64,000 bases of DNA from Gemella sp. (GCA_030529855.1 JAUMWC010000004.1:1-64000), one strand, 5' to 3'. Positions 53,968 through 62,718 are shown, numbered from the stretch's first letter. Notes: generated by a model from the letters alone, not told the origin. Translations and numbers: made by a program.

Positions 53968-55056
53968 ATGGAAATATTAAATCAACTTGAAATAGTAGAA
54001 GAACGTTATGAAAGATTAAATGAGTTATTGAGTGACCCTGATGTAGTAAGTGACACTAAAAAACTTATGGAATTATCTAAAGAGCAACGATCTATAGAAA
54101 AAACAGTATCAGTTTTTAGAGAATATAAAAATATTGCTAAACAAATTGAAGAGACAAAAGAACTTCTTGAAATCGAAGAAGATAAAGATATGAAAGAAAT
54201 GATGCAAGAGGAACTTAAAGAATTAGAGCCAACACTTGCACCAATGGAAGAAGAACTTAAGATATTACTACTTCCAAAAGATCCTAATGACAGTAAAAAC
54301 GTAGTAGTAGAAGTACGTGGAGCTGCTGGAGGAGATGAAGCTGCTTTATTCGCAGGAGATTTATTAAGAATGTACACTCGATATGCAGAGTCTCAAGGAT
54401 GGAAAGTAGAAATTTTAGAACGTTCTGAAATCGGAATCGGTGGAGTAAAAGAGGCAACTTTTGTAGTTTCTGGTGATGAAGTTTACTCTAAGATGAAATT
54501 CGAATCAGGAGCTCACAGGGTTCAACGTGTACCATCAACAGAATCAAGTGGACGTATTCACACATCAACTGCAACAGTAGTAGTACTTCCAGAAGTAGAA
54601 GAAATCGAAGTAGATATTAATGAAAATGATATCCGTGTTGATACCTTCGCATCTTCTGGAGCAGGGGGACAATCAGTTAATACAACCATGTCAGCCGTTC
54701 GTTTAACACACATGCCTACAGGGGTTGTAGTATCTATGCAGGATGAACGTTCTCAAATTAAGAACAAAGAAAAAGCGATGAAGATTCTTCGTGCTAGAGT
54801 TTACGACATGTTCCAACAAGAAGAACAAGCGAAGTTTGATGCAGAGCGTAAATCTAAAGTAGGAACAGGGGACCGTTCAGAACGTATCCGTACATACAAC
54901 TACCCACAAAATCGTGTGACAGACCACCGTATTGGTCTAACTATTCAAAAATTAGATCAAATCATGGAAGGGAAGCTAGACGAAGTTATGGAAGCATTAC
55001 GTATTGCTGAACAAACAGAAAAAATGGCAGAACTTAACAAAGGTGATGAACTATAA
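53968..55056 (+). CDS. prfA: Peptide chain release factor 1
   Basis: 362 aa. The GGQ motif is in [20 protein letters not shown], and the stop-codon tripeptide PST in [14 protein letters not shown] indicates RF1 (UAA/UAG) rather than RF2. Complete length. Its last base overlaps prmC, which methylates the GGQ glutamine. Confidence 0.98.
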   Translation: MEILNQLEIVEERYERLNELLSDPDVVSDTKKLMELSKEQRSIEKTVSVFREYKNIAKQIEETKELLEIEEDKDMKEMMQEELKELEPTLAPMEEELKILLLPKDPNDSKNVVVEVRGAAGGDEAALFAGDLLRMYTRYAESQGWKVEILERSEIGIGGVKEATFVVSGDEVYSKMKFESGAHRVQRVPSTESSGRIHTSTATVVVLPEVEEIEVDINENDIRVDTFASSGAGGQSVNTTMSAVRLTHMPTGVVVSMQDERSQIKNKEKAMKILRARVYDMFQQEEQAKFDAERKSKVGTGDRSERIRTYNYPQNRVTDHRIGLTIQKLDQIMEGKLDEVMEALRIAEQTEKMAELNKGDEL

Positions 55057-55898
55057 TGAAAAGAAGACAAGCTTTGGAAGAAGCTTGTTTTCTTTTAAGA
55101 AAGCAAGCTAAAGAAGAAAATTTAGCACGATTTTTACTACAGTATATGCTAGAAGAAACAAGTTTAGAGTTTAATTCTAATATGGATTTAGAATTAGAAG
55201 AAAGTTTGGCAGATAGATATAAAGAACTTATAAAAAAACATATCGTAGAAGATACTCCGCTAAGTCACTTGGTAGGTTTTGAATATTTCTATGATAGAAA
55301 ATTTTTTGTTAATGAAAATGTACTGTCACCTAGAATGGAAACAGAAGAATTAGTATATAAAATTCTAAATGATACTAAAAATATTCAAAATAAAAAGTTA
55401 AAAATTTTAGATTTATGCACTGGTTCTGGGATTATAGCTATAAGTCTTGATAAGGAATTAGAATGTGATAAATGTATAGTTGCTAGTGACATATCTGATT
55501 TAGCTTTAGAAGTAGCTAAAAGAAATGCAGATAATTTAAAATCAAGTGTTAAATTTATTCAATCAGATTTATTTGAAAATATTGAAGATAAATTTGATAT
55601 TATAGTGTCTAATCCACCATATATTGCCTATAGTGATATGAAAACTATGGAAAAGAATGTATTAGACTATGACCCGCATTTAGCGCTTTTTGCAGATGAA
55701 GAGGGCATGTACTTCTATAGAAAAATTATAGAACAAGCAGATAAGTATTTAGAAATTGGTGGGAAAATATATTTTGAAATAGGACATGACCAAAGAGAAA
55801 AGATTATAGCTTTATCTGAAAGGCATAATTATTCTTGCCAGGTTATTAAAGATATTAATGGAAAAGATAGGATAGCAATTTTAGAAAGAGAGAATTAA
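55056..55898 (+). CDS. prmC: Release factor glutamine methyltransferase
   Basis: 280 aa. N-terminal helical domain recognising release factors, then SAM motif ILDLCTGSGIIAISL and catalytic IVSNPPYIAYSDM. It N5-methylates the GGQ glutamine of RF1/RF2. The stop codon lies inside its terminator. Confidence 0.96.
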   Translation: MKRRQALEEACFLLRKQAKEENLARFLLQYMLEETSLEFNSNMDLELEESLADRYKELIKKHIVEDTPLSHLVGFEYFYDRKFFVNENVLSPRMETEELVYKILNDTKNIQNKKLKILDLCTGSGIIAISLDKELECDKCIVASDISDLALEVAKRNADNLKSSVKFIQSDLFENIEDKFDIIVSNPPYIAYSDMKTMEKNVLDYDPHLALFADEEGMYFYRKIIEQADKYLEIGGKIYFEIGHDQREKIIALSERHNYSCQVIKDINGKDRIAILEREN

Positions 55899-55917
55899 AA
55901 AATTCTCTCTTTTTTTA
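55885..55917 (+). terminator. Terminator of tdk-prfA-prmC
   Basis: AAAGAGAGAATT (55885-55896) pairs with AATTCTCTCTTT (55901-55912), then T5. Confidence 0.88.
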
Positions 55918-55975
55918 TTGTAATTCTACTTTAAATAGCATCCTATATTGATTGCTAAAAACTACTGTAAGAAGC

Positions 55976-55996
55976 TTGACAATATATATATATAAT
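55976..55996 (+). promoter_or_regulatory. Promoter-like site with a (TA)n repeat between -35 and -10
   Basis: Consensus TTGACA (55976-55981) and consensus TATAAT (55991-55996) are separated by only 9 bases, made of A plus TA dinucleotides; the uninterrupted TA tract is six units (55983-55994). It lies 57 bases before the first gene of the surface-protein operon. Four more TA units would give 17. Confidence 0.6.
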
Positions 55997-56052
55997 AGGG
56001 ATTAAAGGTTATTTTAAATTTAATCAAAAATTTAAAGGAGAGTATAAATTAT

Positions 56053-56535
56053 ATGGACACACATTCAAGTGCAGAAATAAAAATTTATTCAAGTAAAGAA
56101 GATTATTTAGGATATGATTTTGTTATATATACAGCTGTCAGTTATGTTCCTGGTAATAATAAAATATGTAAATTATTTGTCAAAATTTATGATATGAAAC
56201 TGAATAAGGTAGTTAGAGAAATCAAAGAATCAAAAGAATATTATGACACACAGTTAGTCAAATATGATGTTTTTAAAACTACTTTAGAGCAAGGGTTAGA
56301 AAAGGAATTTCAGAACTATAAAGAGTTAAAATTACTTTTTGTTACGAGTGATGAGCTAGTTATTAAGCAAATAAACAATATATATGGATCGTCTTATTCT
56401 GTTCTAGAATATGTTAAATATATACAAGAAGCTAGAAAAGAATTTAAAACAATTGATTTTTTATATCATCCTAAGAGAGCGGAACACATTGATTGGACAA
56501 TGAGAGATATGCAAAAAAATGCAAAAAACATATAG
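56053..56535 (+). CDS. RNase HI-fold-like protein lacking catalytic acids (tentative)
   Basis: 160 aa, soluble. The order resembles RNase HI: a first strand VIYTAVSYVPGNNKIC (residues 24-39) where the usual TDGS reads TAVS; a helix region QLVKYDVFKTTLEQGLE (67-83) where the catalytic Glu is absent; a strand-helix LLFVTSDELVIKQINNIY (94-111), like the TDSxLVVxQIN block of RNase HI but with SD swapped; and a final LYHPKRAEHID segment (137-147). If correct, it is an inactive homologue that might bind nucleic acid. The AAAGGAG site is 12 bases from the ATG. First gene of the surface-protein operon. Confidence 0.6.
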   Translation: MDTHSSAEIKIYSSKEDYLGYDFVIYTAVSYVPGNNKICKLFVKIYDMKLNKVVREIKESKEYYDTQLVKYDVFKTTLEQGLEKEFQNYKELKLLFVTSDELVIKQINNIYGSSYSVLEYVKYIQEARKEFKTIDFLYHPKRAEHIDWTMRDMQKNAKNI

Positions 56536-56582
56536 AATATTGGTTAGAAAATAAATAAGTACTAAAGGAGAATTAAACTGTT

Positions 56583-57110
56583 ATGTGGATAACAAAATTA
56601 CAAGGAAGCAGTTCAAGTAGTTTTATAGGAAGTGGAATAGACATATTGGTATTTCTAGAATATCAAGACGGGGTAATTAAAGGTACAATAGCCGGTGAAA
56701 GTACTATGGCTTTTGGGGATTTTGTAAAATTAGATTTAGACTTGAGTGTAGATGAAGAGAATAAAAATTTTGCAGAAACTATTAAATTTTCAAAGTATAT
56801 GGAGAAATTATTTGATGCAATTAAAGAAGGAGAAATAGCTGCTTTAAGTAATAAAATAGCGTTTATATCGAAAGATAGTAGAATATTAGAGGCCATAGAT
56901 GATGCGATTCGCTATATAGTGAGTAGTGAACATGCTGAATACACATTTTCTGTGGATATAGATGAGCTACTAAATTTTGATATGTCAAAACTAGCTAATA
57001 TAGGACAAAGTTTATTAGAGTACGAGTGCAGCCTACATTTACTGAAATCATACGTTGATAAAGAAGAATTCTTAGAAGACCTAAAAGAATCTGCACACGA
57101 ATTAATATAG
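56583..57110 (+). CDS. Hypothetical protein, surface-protein operon
   Basis: 175 aa, acidic, with no signal peptide or clear membrane helix. A Ser-rich start (LQGSSSSSFIGSG) leads to alternating strands and helices; the middle contains KIAFISKDSRILEAIDDAIRYI and the end is helical. I recognise no family. Like its upstream neighbour it has AAAGGAG (56564-56570) 12 bases before the ATG. The surface protein gene starts 17 bases after its stop. Confidence 0.7.
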   Translation: MWITKLQGSSSSSFIGSGIDILVFLEYQDGVIKGTIAGESTMAFGDFVKLDLDLSVDEENKNFAETIKFSKYMEKLFDAIKEGEIAALSNKIAFISKDSRILEAIDDAIRYIVSSEHAEYTFSVDIDELLNFDMSKLANIGQSLLEYECSLHLLKSYVDKEEFLEDLKESAHELI

Positions 57111-57127
57111 AAGAAGGACATTATAAA

Positions 57128-59989
57128 ATGAAAACTAAAAATAAATTAATTATTGGTGGTGCCGCATTAGGTACTGCTTTTATCACAGGTCAAACGGTAG
57201 CTCATGCTAACGAAGTTACGACAGAAACTCCAACGACTACGCCAGTAGCTCCGGTAGTAAGTGTTGCGCCAACACCTGAAGTTCCACAAATTCAAGAAGC
57301 AGCTGCTAATTACTCTGCAGCTAAAACTACAACTCAAAACTTACAAACAGCGGTAAATACTCAAACTAATGAGTTAAATACTGCTGTATCTAATCAACAA
57401 GCGGTGCAAGCGCAGGTTTCTCAAAAAGCAGCCTTAGTTCAAGAACAAAAAGCATTAGAAACTAAAGTAAGTGCTGAAACTAACAAAGTTGATACTCAAG
57501 TTGCAGAAACTACTAAACAAGTAAATGCTGCAAAACAAGATGTACAAACTAAACAAACAGCTGTTGAATCAGCAAAAACTTCTTACAACCAAATTCAGAC
57601 TACAAAATCTGATTTAAATACTAAGAAAGTTAATGTTGAAAATCAAATTAAAACTGCAGATGCACCTAAATCAGAACCTGCACCAAATTTAAATATGTCT
57701 AAAGAATTATTAGATGGTTTAAATGATTACCGTCACTATGTAGATGAATTCGAAATGTTTAAGAATTCATCAAACAGATGGCAATACAAACAATGGGATG
57801 AAAACCACGCCCAAGAATCAGTACCTTATGTGGAAACTAAGGACAGAACTTTACGTGTTCAAAAGGACGAAGCTCGTGATTTACGTATGAAGTGGCTCAA
57901 CGATGTTGACGGTCGTAAATCTAAGTATCTAAAAGAAATGGCCGACTTAAACTTAAGCGAAGCTGACTTAGTCGAAGTGGGTATGGATAACCCTCACGCA
58001 GAAGTCAAAGCTCTTCACGCTAGTCAGTGGGTTAAAAATGGTGATATTGATTATTCAACAACTTGGCAACAAGATTACGATATGTTAGAAGCTAAACACA
58101 AAGAACGTGAATCTAAAGTACGTACTCTTATTGCTTCTAATCCTTTAAAATATGTTGAAAATTCAGCATACGATAACACAACCAAACATGATATTAGAAA
58201 TATTCCAAGTGACTTGAAACTTGAGTTATCACATTATGCAGCATCGATTTATAGAGATTTCCAAAATTCAGTAACTAAATTTGAAAAAGATAATAAATTA
58301 TCTTTAGAAGGAAAGAACCTTCAAACGAGAGTAACAGAAAATGCAATCAAATTAGTAGATGATGTAAAGAAAGCCTTAAATGGAGCAAATCCATCATCAC
58401 AATACGAATTTGAAAAATTAGTAGCTAAAGAGGCTCTGAAAATTGGTTTAACAAACAGAGATGATACATGGTTATTCTACCCAGGATATGATGAACCTTA
58501 CTACAAAGATAATAAAATAGGTATGTATCACTTCACAAAAGAGGAAGATTTAGCAGAAGCTGAATACTATGAGAAGAATGTAAGATATCGTTTAGATTAC
58601 GTTCACCGCTATGTAACTAATTTAACGGATGTTCATAAAACCGCATCTGAATTAAGAAAATTAGTATTCGATGCAGTAGTAGATAATATTTACAACATCG
58701 ATAATCCCGCATGGCATGAATCAATGCACCGTTTAAGTATCTTAGATAGAAACGCAGCTGTAGATTTCTACAATGCTAATGGAAAAATCGGAGTATTATT
58801 ATCAACATTCTCAAATGAAGATGCTGGAGTAGGAAATGCAAATCACACTCACGTAGCTAACTATGTAGTATCACGAGTTGCAGGAATTATGAAAGATTCA
58901 GATGAAAATCCAGGATGGGAAAAATACGCACATCTAACACCAAAAGAAATCATGAATAACCACAAAGAATTATTGCATGACAATAAAGAAGATGTAGCAA
59001 TCGATATAACGTTCGATTTACCAGAAGAATTATCTAAGATTTCAGAAGATGCAATTTACTTCGTAAATCCAGATACCCTGAATTCAGCTTTATTTGCTAA
59101 AGGTAATAAAGAAGTAAACTTACAAGCAAGAACTTCAGAAGCATTATCAGTTTTACAAAATGAATTAAAATCAATCACTGATTCATTATCAAAATTAGAT
59201 CCTGCAGCTAAGTTAGAAGAATTCAAACCATACCAAGAAGCAACAAAAGCATTAGAGACATCTAAGCAAAACTTAAGAGCTTTAGAAAATAAATTATCAA
59301 CAATTTCTAGCCCTGAATTAAATGATTTAAGAAGTAGATTAAGCGATGTAACTAAGAAAATTGACGCAATTAAATTTACTGAAAAAGATTTAATAGACGC
59401 AACAAATTTAGTAAATGATTTAACTAGAAAATTAGAACAAACAAAAGAAAGTTTAACTAAAGCAATCAAAGACGAAGAGAACGCACTATTCTTATATACA
59501 AAAGCTTTAGCAACTTTAAAACCAGCAGACTCTAACAAGGGTGAATCTACACCCGCGGTAGAAGTTAAGGAAGAACCAAAACCAGTGGTGGAAGTTAAAG
59601 AAGAAGCAAAACCAGTAGTAACGTCTAAAGGAGAGCCGGTATTCCAAGATGAAAAACCTATATTATCAGAAGAATTGGTAAAAGAAAATCCTAAAAAATC
59701 TGAGCCGGTATACGCTAAAATAGAAGCGTTAGTTCAGGAAGAAAAACCAGCACTACCAGAAGAACTAATAATTTCTAACAGAGCAGCAGATACTAAAACG
59801 ATATCTAAAAATGATGTAGAAAAACAAGTACAAGCAGCTATTCGTAAATTAGAGAAAACTAATAAAAAACCTTTTGATAAAGTATTACCTAAAACAACAG
59901 CGCAAACACCGGTAAAATCAGATATTGCTTTAGCATTATCGGTACTAATAGGTGCAGCAGCAATCTCTACTAGAAGAAGGGAAAAATAG
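57128..59989 (+). CDS. Cell-wall-anchored coiled-coil surface protein with LPKTT sorting motif
   Basis: 953 aa. Signal peptide with cleavage near AHA-NE (residue 28); a Thr/Pro-rich stretch; a Gln/Thr/Lys coiled coil (about 55-180); a central globular domain (about 190-640) rich in Trp, Tyr and His, with WHESMHRLSIL and ANHTHVANYV clusters; a second coiled coil (about 665-800); a Pro/Glu/Lys-rich wall-spanning segment with repeats such as EEPKPVVEVKEE; then LPKTT (920-924), a hydrophobic helix and RRREK. Organisation recalls streptococcal/enterococcal SEC10/PgrA-like surface proteins, but I cannot assign the central domain. The sorting motif has Thr in place of Gly. Start fixed by AGAAGGA. 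Confidence 0.85.
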   Translation: MKTKNKLIIGGAALGTAFITGQTVAHANEVTTETPTTTPVAPVVSVAPTPEVPQIQEAAANYSAAKTTTQNLQTAVNTQTNELNTAVSNQQAVQAQVSQKAALVQEQKALETKVSAETNKVDTQVAETTKQVNAAKQDVQTKQTAVESAKTSYNQIQTTKSDLNTKKVNVENQIKTADAPKSEPAPNLNMSKELLDGLNDYRHYVDEFEMFKNSSNRWQYKQWDENHAQESVPYVETKDRTLRVQKDEARDLRMKWLNDVDGRKSKYLKEMADLNLSEADLVEVGMDNPHAEVKALHASQWVKNGDIDYSTTWQQDYDMLEAKHKERESKVRTLIASNPLKYVENSAYDNTTKHDIRNIPSDLKLELSHYAASIYRDFQNSVTKFEKDNKLSLEGKNLQTRVTENAIKLVDDVKKALNGANPSSQYEFEKLVAKEALKIGLTNRDDTWLFYPGYDEPYYKDNKIGMYHFTKEEDLAEAEYYEKNVRYRLDYVHRYVTNLTDVHKTASELRKLVFDAVVDNIYNIDNPAWHESMHRLSILDRNAAVDFYNANGKIGVLLSTFSNEDAGVGNANHTHVANYVVSRVAGIMKDSDENPGWEKYAHLTPKEIMNNHKELLHDNKEDVAIDITFDLPEELSKISEDAIYFVNPDTLNSALFAKGNKEVNLQARTSEALSVLQNELKSITDSLSKLDPAAKLEEFKPYQEATKALETSKQNLRALENKLSTISSPELNDLRSRLSDVTKKIDAIKFTEKDLIDATNLVNDLTRKLEQTKESLTKAIKDEENALFLYTKALATLKPADSNKGESTPAVEVKEEPKPVVEVKEEAKPVVTSKGEPVFQDEKPILSEELVKENPKKSEPVYAKIEALVQEEKPALPEELIISNRAADTKTISKNDVEKQVQAAIRKLEKTNKKPFDKVLPKTTAQTPVKSDIALALSVLIGAAAISTRRREK

Positions 59990-59990
59990 T

Positions 59991-60332
59991 GTGTTATTAG
60001 AAATCCTAACTGAATTAGGCCATGTAGTATTATGGATAGCTTTACTAATTTTTGGTGTGGTATTTCCACCAGCAGTAGTTTATTTCATAATAGTCTTAAT
60101 GAAGATATGTTGTGGCCTTCTATTTTATCATGGTATTATATATAAAATATTGGGATTAATGGGGATTATAATATTGATACCAGCGTTATGTTATTTTGTG
60201 TATCTAGTATTTAATATTGCAGTAACTGTAGTAAGTATAATACTATATTGTTTATTTTTCACAGGAGAACGTAATAAAAAGATTGTTTCTTATGATGAAC
60301 GTGGTCGTAAAATAGATGAACGTTATTATTAA
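59991..60332 (+). CDS. Small membrane protein following the surface protein
   Basis: 113 aa from a GTG at 59991, one base after the surface-protein stop; AAGGGA lies inside the end of that gene. Three hydrophobic segments (about residues 7-33, 38-55 and 59-87) and a charged tail ending DERGRKIDERYY. No family recognised. It is tightly linked to the surface protein and followed by a terminator, so it closes the operon. Confidence 0.65.
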   Translation: MLLEILTELGHVVLWIALLIFGVVFPPAVVYFIIVLMKICCGLLFYHGIIYKILGLMGIIILIPALCYFVYLVFNIAVTVVSIILYCLFFTGERNKKIVSYDERGRKIDERYY

Positions 60333-60342
60333 TAGATAAGTT

Positions 60343-60376
60343 AAAAAAGAAGATTTTTTCAAATCTTCTTTTTTTA
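60343..60376 (+). terminator. Terminator of the surface-protein operon
   Basis: AAAAAAGAAGATTT (60343-60356) pairs perfectly with AAATCTTCTTTTTT (60361-60374). Confidence 0.9.
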
Positions 60377-60386
60377 TGGGGATTTT

Positions 60387-60450
60387 TGTAAAGTACACTT
60401 GACATTATTTCAAGATGTGGTATACTAAAAATGTAAAGTATAGTTTACAT
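60387..60450 (+). promoter_or_regulatory. Promoter and two operator-like palindromes of the XRE module
   Basis: TTGACA (60399-60404), 16 bases, TATACT (60421-60426) with extended TG. A 20-bp palindrome ATGTAAAGTA-TAGTTTACAT (60431-60450, 9 of 10 pairs) covers the start of transcription. A second copy, TGTAAAGTA-CACTTGACA (60387-60404, 7 of 9 pairs), overlaps the -35. Two copies placed to block RNA polymerase suggest autoregulation. Confidence 0.75.
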
Positions 60451-60467
60451 TTAAAAGGAGGGAGAAT

Positions 60468-60677
60468 TTGGAAAATAGATTAGAAGAATTAAGAAAAAGT
60501 AAGGGGTTAAGACAGGAAGATTTGGCTAACGACTTAGAAGTTTCTAGGCAAACTATAGTATCGCTAGAAAAAGGAAAGTATAATCCATCGCTTGTTTTAG
60601 CTTTTAAGATTGCTAAATATTTTGATTTAAGTGTAGAAGATATTTTTATTTATAAGGAGGAAGTGCAAAATGATTAA
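60468..60677 (+). CDS. XRE-family (Cro/CI-type) repressor, short
   Basis: 69 aa, TTG start after AAAGGAGGGAG. It is nearly all helix-turn-helix: LEELRKSKGLRQEDLANDL and VSRQTIVSLEKGKYNPSL, the pattern of the small regulators paired with membrane proteins in Firmicutes. Probably binds the repeated palindromes just upstream. Overlaps the next gene by 8 bases. Confidence 0.93.
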   Translation: MENRLEELRKSKGLRQEDLANDLEVSRQTIVSLEKGKYNPSLVLAFKIAKYFDLSVEDIFIYKEEVQND

Positions 60678-61065
60678 GGAAAATTTAAAATATTACATAG
60701 GTATGGGAGCAGGTGTAGTTGCCTGTATATTATCGTGGATTGTAATTTCTGATAAGGTGTTACTTTCTGTTATGAATATATTCTCTCTATGGATATTTTC
60801 ATATTCATTTATAACAATGTATGATAAAAAGATGATGAAAGAAAATAAGGAATATAGAATATCTTTAAATGATGAAAGAGAAACAAGAATTAGAGAGAAA
60901 ACAGGAGAAACTATTTCTATAATTTTCTTATTGTACTTTTCTGTCTTATGTGTATACTTTGCATTGAACGATAAAATATTAGAGGCGGTATTAACTGGTG
61001 TAGTAATATTTATTCACCCAATTTTGTTTAAAATAGTATCATATATACATGGTAGAAAAATATAA
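60670..61065 (+). CDS. DUF2178-like membrane protein of the XRE module
   Basis: 131 aa with four hydrophobic helices in two pairs, separated by a charged loop SLNDERETRIREKTGE (about residues 65-80), which matches the DERxxxIxxK pattern of DUF2178-like proteins. These commonly follow small XRE regulators. Role unknown; sensing or immunity-type functions have been suggested for analogous modules. AAGGAGG precedes the ATG. Confidence 0.75.
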   Translation: MIKENLKYYIGMGAGVVACILSWIVISDKVLLSVMNIFSLWIFSYSFITMYDKKMMKENKEYRISLNDERETRIREKTGETISIIFLLYFSVLCVYFALNDKILEAVLTGVVIFIHPILFKIVSYIHGRKI

Positions 61066-61093
61066 TAAGATAAAGTGAAAAGGAGATTTAATT

Positions 61094-61366
61094 ATGTTGA
61101 AAAGATTGTATAAATATGTAGATGTAACAAGTGGTGTATATTTTTTATTGGTTGTAGCAGAAATTATAATAGAGTTATTCAAATTAGGAGAAAATTCGAC
61201 AATTACAACAGTTTTTGGAGTGAGAATGACAAATCATACAACGCCAGAAACTTTATCAACGGATTTTATTCTAGATAAAAGTTTCTTTATTCAGTATTTT
61301 ATATTTATAAGTGTTGTAATATTTATGACCTACATACTTCCATTAAAGAAAAATAGAAACAATTAA
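61094..61366 (+). CDS. Small two-helix membrane protein, third gene of the XRE module
   Basis: 90 aa with membrane helices at about residues 13-30 and 63-83 and a roughly 30-residue outside loop (FGVRMTNHTTPETLSTD). AAAAGGAG precedes the ATG. No family recognised; operon position after the DUF2178-like gene and before a terminator suggests it works with it. Confidence 0.65.
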   Translation: MLKRLYKYVDVTSGVYFLLVVAEIIIELFKLGENSTITTVFGVRMTNHTTPETLSTDFILDKSFFIQYFIFISVVIFMTYILPLKKNRNN

Positions 61367-61368
61367 AT

Positions 61369-61408
61369 AAAAAAGAAGTTTTGGATTAAATATTCAAAAC
61401 TTCTTTTT
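61369..61408. terminator. Bidirectional terminator between the XRE module and rarA
   Basis: AAAAAGAAGTTTTG (61370-61383) pairs with CAAAACTTCTTTTT (61395-61408). Confidence 0.88.
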
Positions 61409-61413
61409 ATTAT

Positions 61414-62658
61414 CTATTTTAGAGTTTTTAAAAATTTTTGATATAAGGCTAGATTTTTTTCGTTTTTGTTATTTGTATTTGCGTGATAGAATTTTGTTCC
61501 TAATAGTTTTTTAGGTAGATAGTCCTGTTTTACATAGTTATTTGGATAAGAATGAGGGTATTTGTATCCAATTCCAGCACCTAGATTAGCAGCACCTTGA
61601 TAATGAGTGTCTTTTAGGTGGTTAGGTATCTCTATTTTGTATTTATTTACACTTGCTAGTGCAGCGTCAATTGCTGTATAAGCTGAATTTGACTTTGGAG
61701 ATAGTGCTAATTGCACAACAATATTAGCTAGTGGAATTCTAGCTTCTGGAAAACCTAGTGATTTAGCTGTTTCTATAGCTGCGTGAACAAAAGAACCGAT
61801 GCTAGGATTAGCTAGTCCGACATCTTCATAAGCAATGACACTAAGTCTACGACAAATAGTTTCTAAATCGCCGCTATCAATAAGTAGGGCAAGGTAATAT
61901 AGAGATGCATCTACATCACTGCCACGAATTGATTTTTGCAAGGCAGAAATAGCATTATAGAAATAGTCCCCATCTTTATCGTAAGATTTGAAGTTTCCTA
62001 GATTAAGTCTGAAGAAATATTCTTCGTTAATTGCATCTCCATCATTAGAGAGATTGTGTATTATCTCTAATGTATTAATAGCGAATCGCAAGTCACCTGA
62101 TGCACCTTGTGAGATGATTTTAAATACATCATCAGCTATTTCAATATTTTTTGTAAATAAGTCTTTGTTAGAAGATATATGTTTTAAATAATCATAAATT
62201 TCTTCTGCTTCTATAGTTTTTAATTCAAATATTTTTAGCCTTGAACGAATAGCAGGTGCTACACTATGATATGGGTTTTGGGTTGTACAACCTATCACAA
62301 AGATATTATTATATTCAATTTCTGGAAGAAGTACGTCTTGCATAGGTTTAGTTAAACGGTGAAACTCATCTAAAAGTAAGACTACTTTTTTAAATCTTTT
62401 TGATTCTAAAATAACATCAGTTAAATCTTTTTTACTGCAGTTAACGGCGTTTAGAATTTTGAATTTATAGTCTAATTCATTGGCTAAGGCAGATGCAATA
62501 GTAGTTTTACCAATACCGGGTAACCCATATAGAATGAATGAGAACATAGATTTTGTTTCTACTATTTTACTTAGTACACGACCTTCACCAATTAGATGTT
62601 TTTGGCCGACAACATCTTTTAAAAATTTAGGTCGTAATTTGTTATTTAATGACTGCAT
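61414..62658 (-). CDS. rarA: Replication-associated recombination protein RarA (MgsA)
   Basis: 414 aa AAA+ ATPase. LRPKFLKDVVGQKHLIGEG at the start, Walker A GLPGIGKTT, Walker B VVLLLDEFHRL, GCTTQNPYHSVAPAIRSR, then the tetramerising C-terminal domain with IRGSDVDASLYYLALLIDSGD and AYEDVGLANP. It works at blocked forks with SSB. Read from the minus strand with AAAGGAG before the ATG and an extended -10 promoter further up. Confidence 0.95.
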   Translation of the reverse strand: MQSLNNKLRPKFLKDVVGQKHLIGEGRVLSKIVETKSMFSFILYGLPGIGKTTIASALANELDYKFKILNAVNCSKKDLTDVILESKRFKKVVLLLDEFHRLTKPMQDVLLPEIEYNNIFVIGCTTQNPYHSVAPAIRSRLKIFELKTIEAEEIYDYLKHISSNKDLFTKNIEIADDVFKIISQGASGDLRFAINTLEIIHNLSNDGDAINEEYFFRLNLGNFKSYDKDGDYFYNAISALQKSIRGSDVDASLYYLALLIDSGDLETICRRLSVIAYEDVGLANPSIGSFVHAAIETAKSLGFPEARIPLANIVVQLALSPKSNSAYTAIDAALASVNKYKIEIPNHLKDTHYQGAANLGAGIGYKYPHSYPNNYVKQDYLPKKLLGTKFYHANTNNKNEKNLALYQKFLKTLK

Positions 62659-62703
62659 AGTGCTCCTTTCTTTGTAATGAAAAAAAGTTTGATTTGTGTT
62701 ACA

Positions 62704-62718
62704 ATTATTATATCATAA
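62704..62718 (-). promoter_or_regulatory. Extended -10 promoter of rarA
   Basis: On the minus strand TATGATATAAT (TATAAT is the complement of 62707-62712), about 50 bases before the rarA start. Confidence 0.6.

Noticed and set aside
59056-59538. 160-aa minus-strand open frame within the surface protein gene
   Set aside because: Antisense shadow of a coiled-coil region; no start signal and no promoter.
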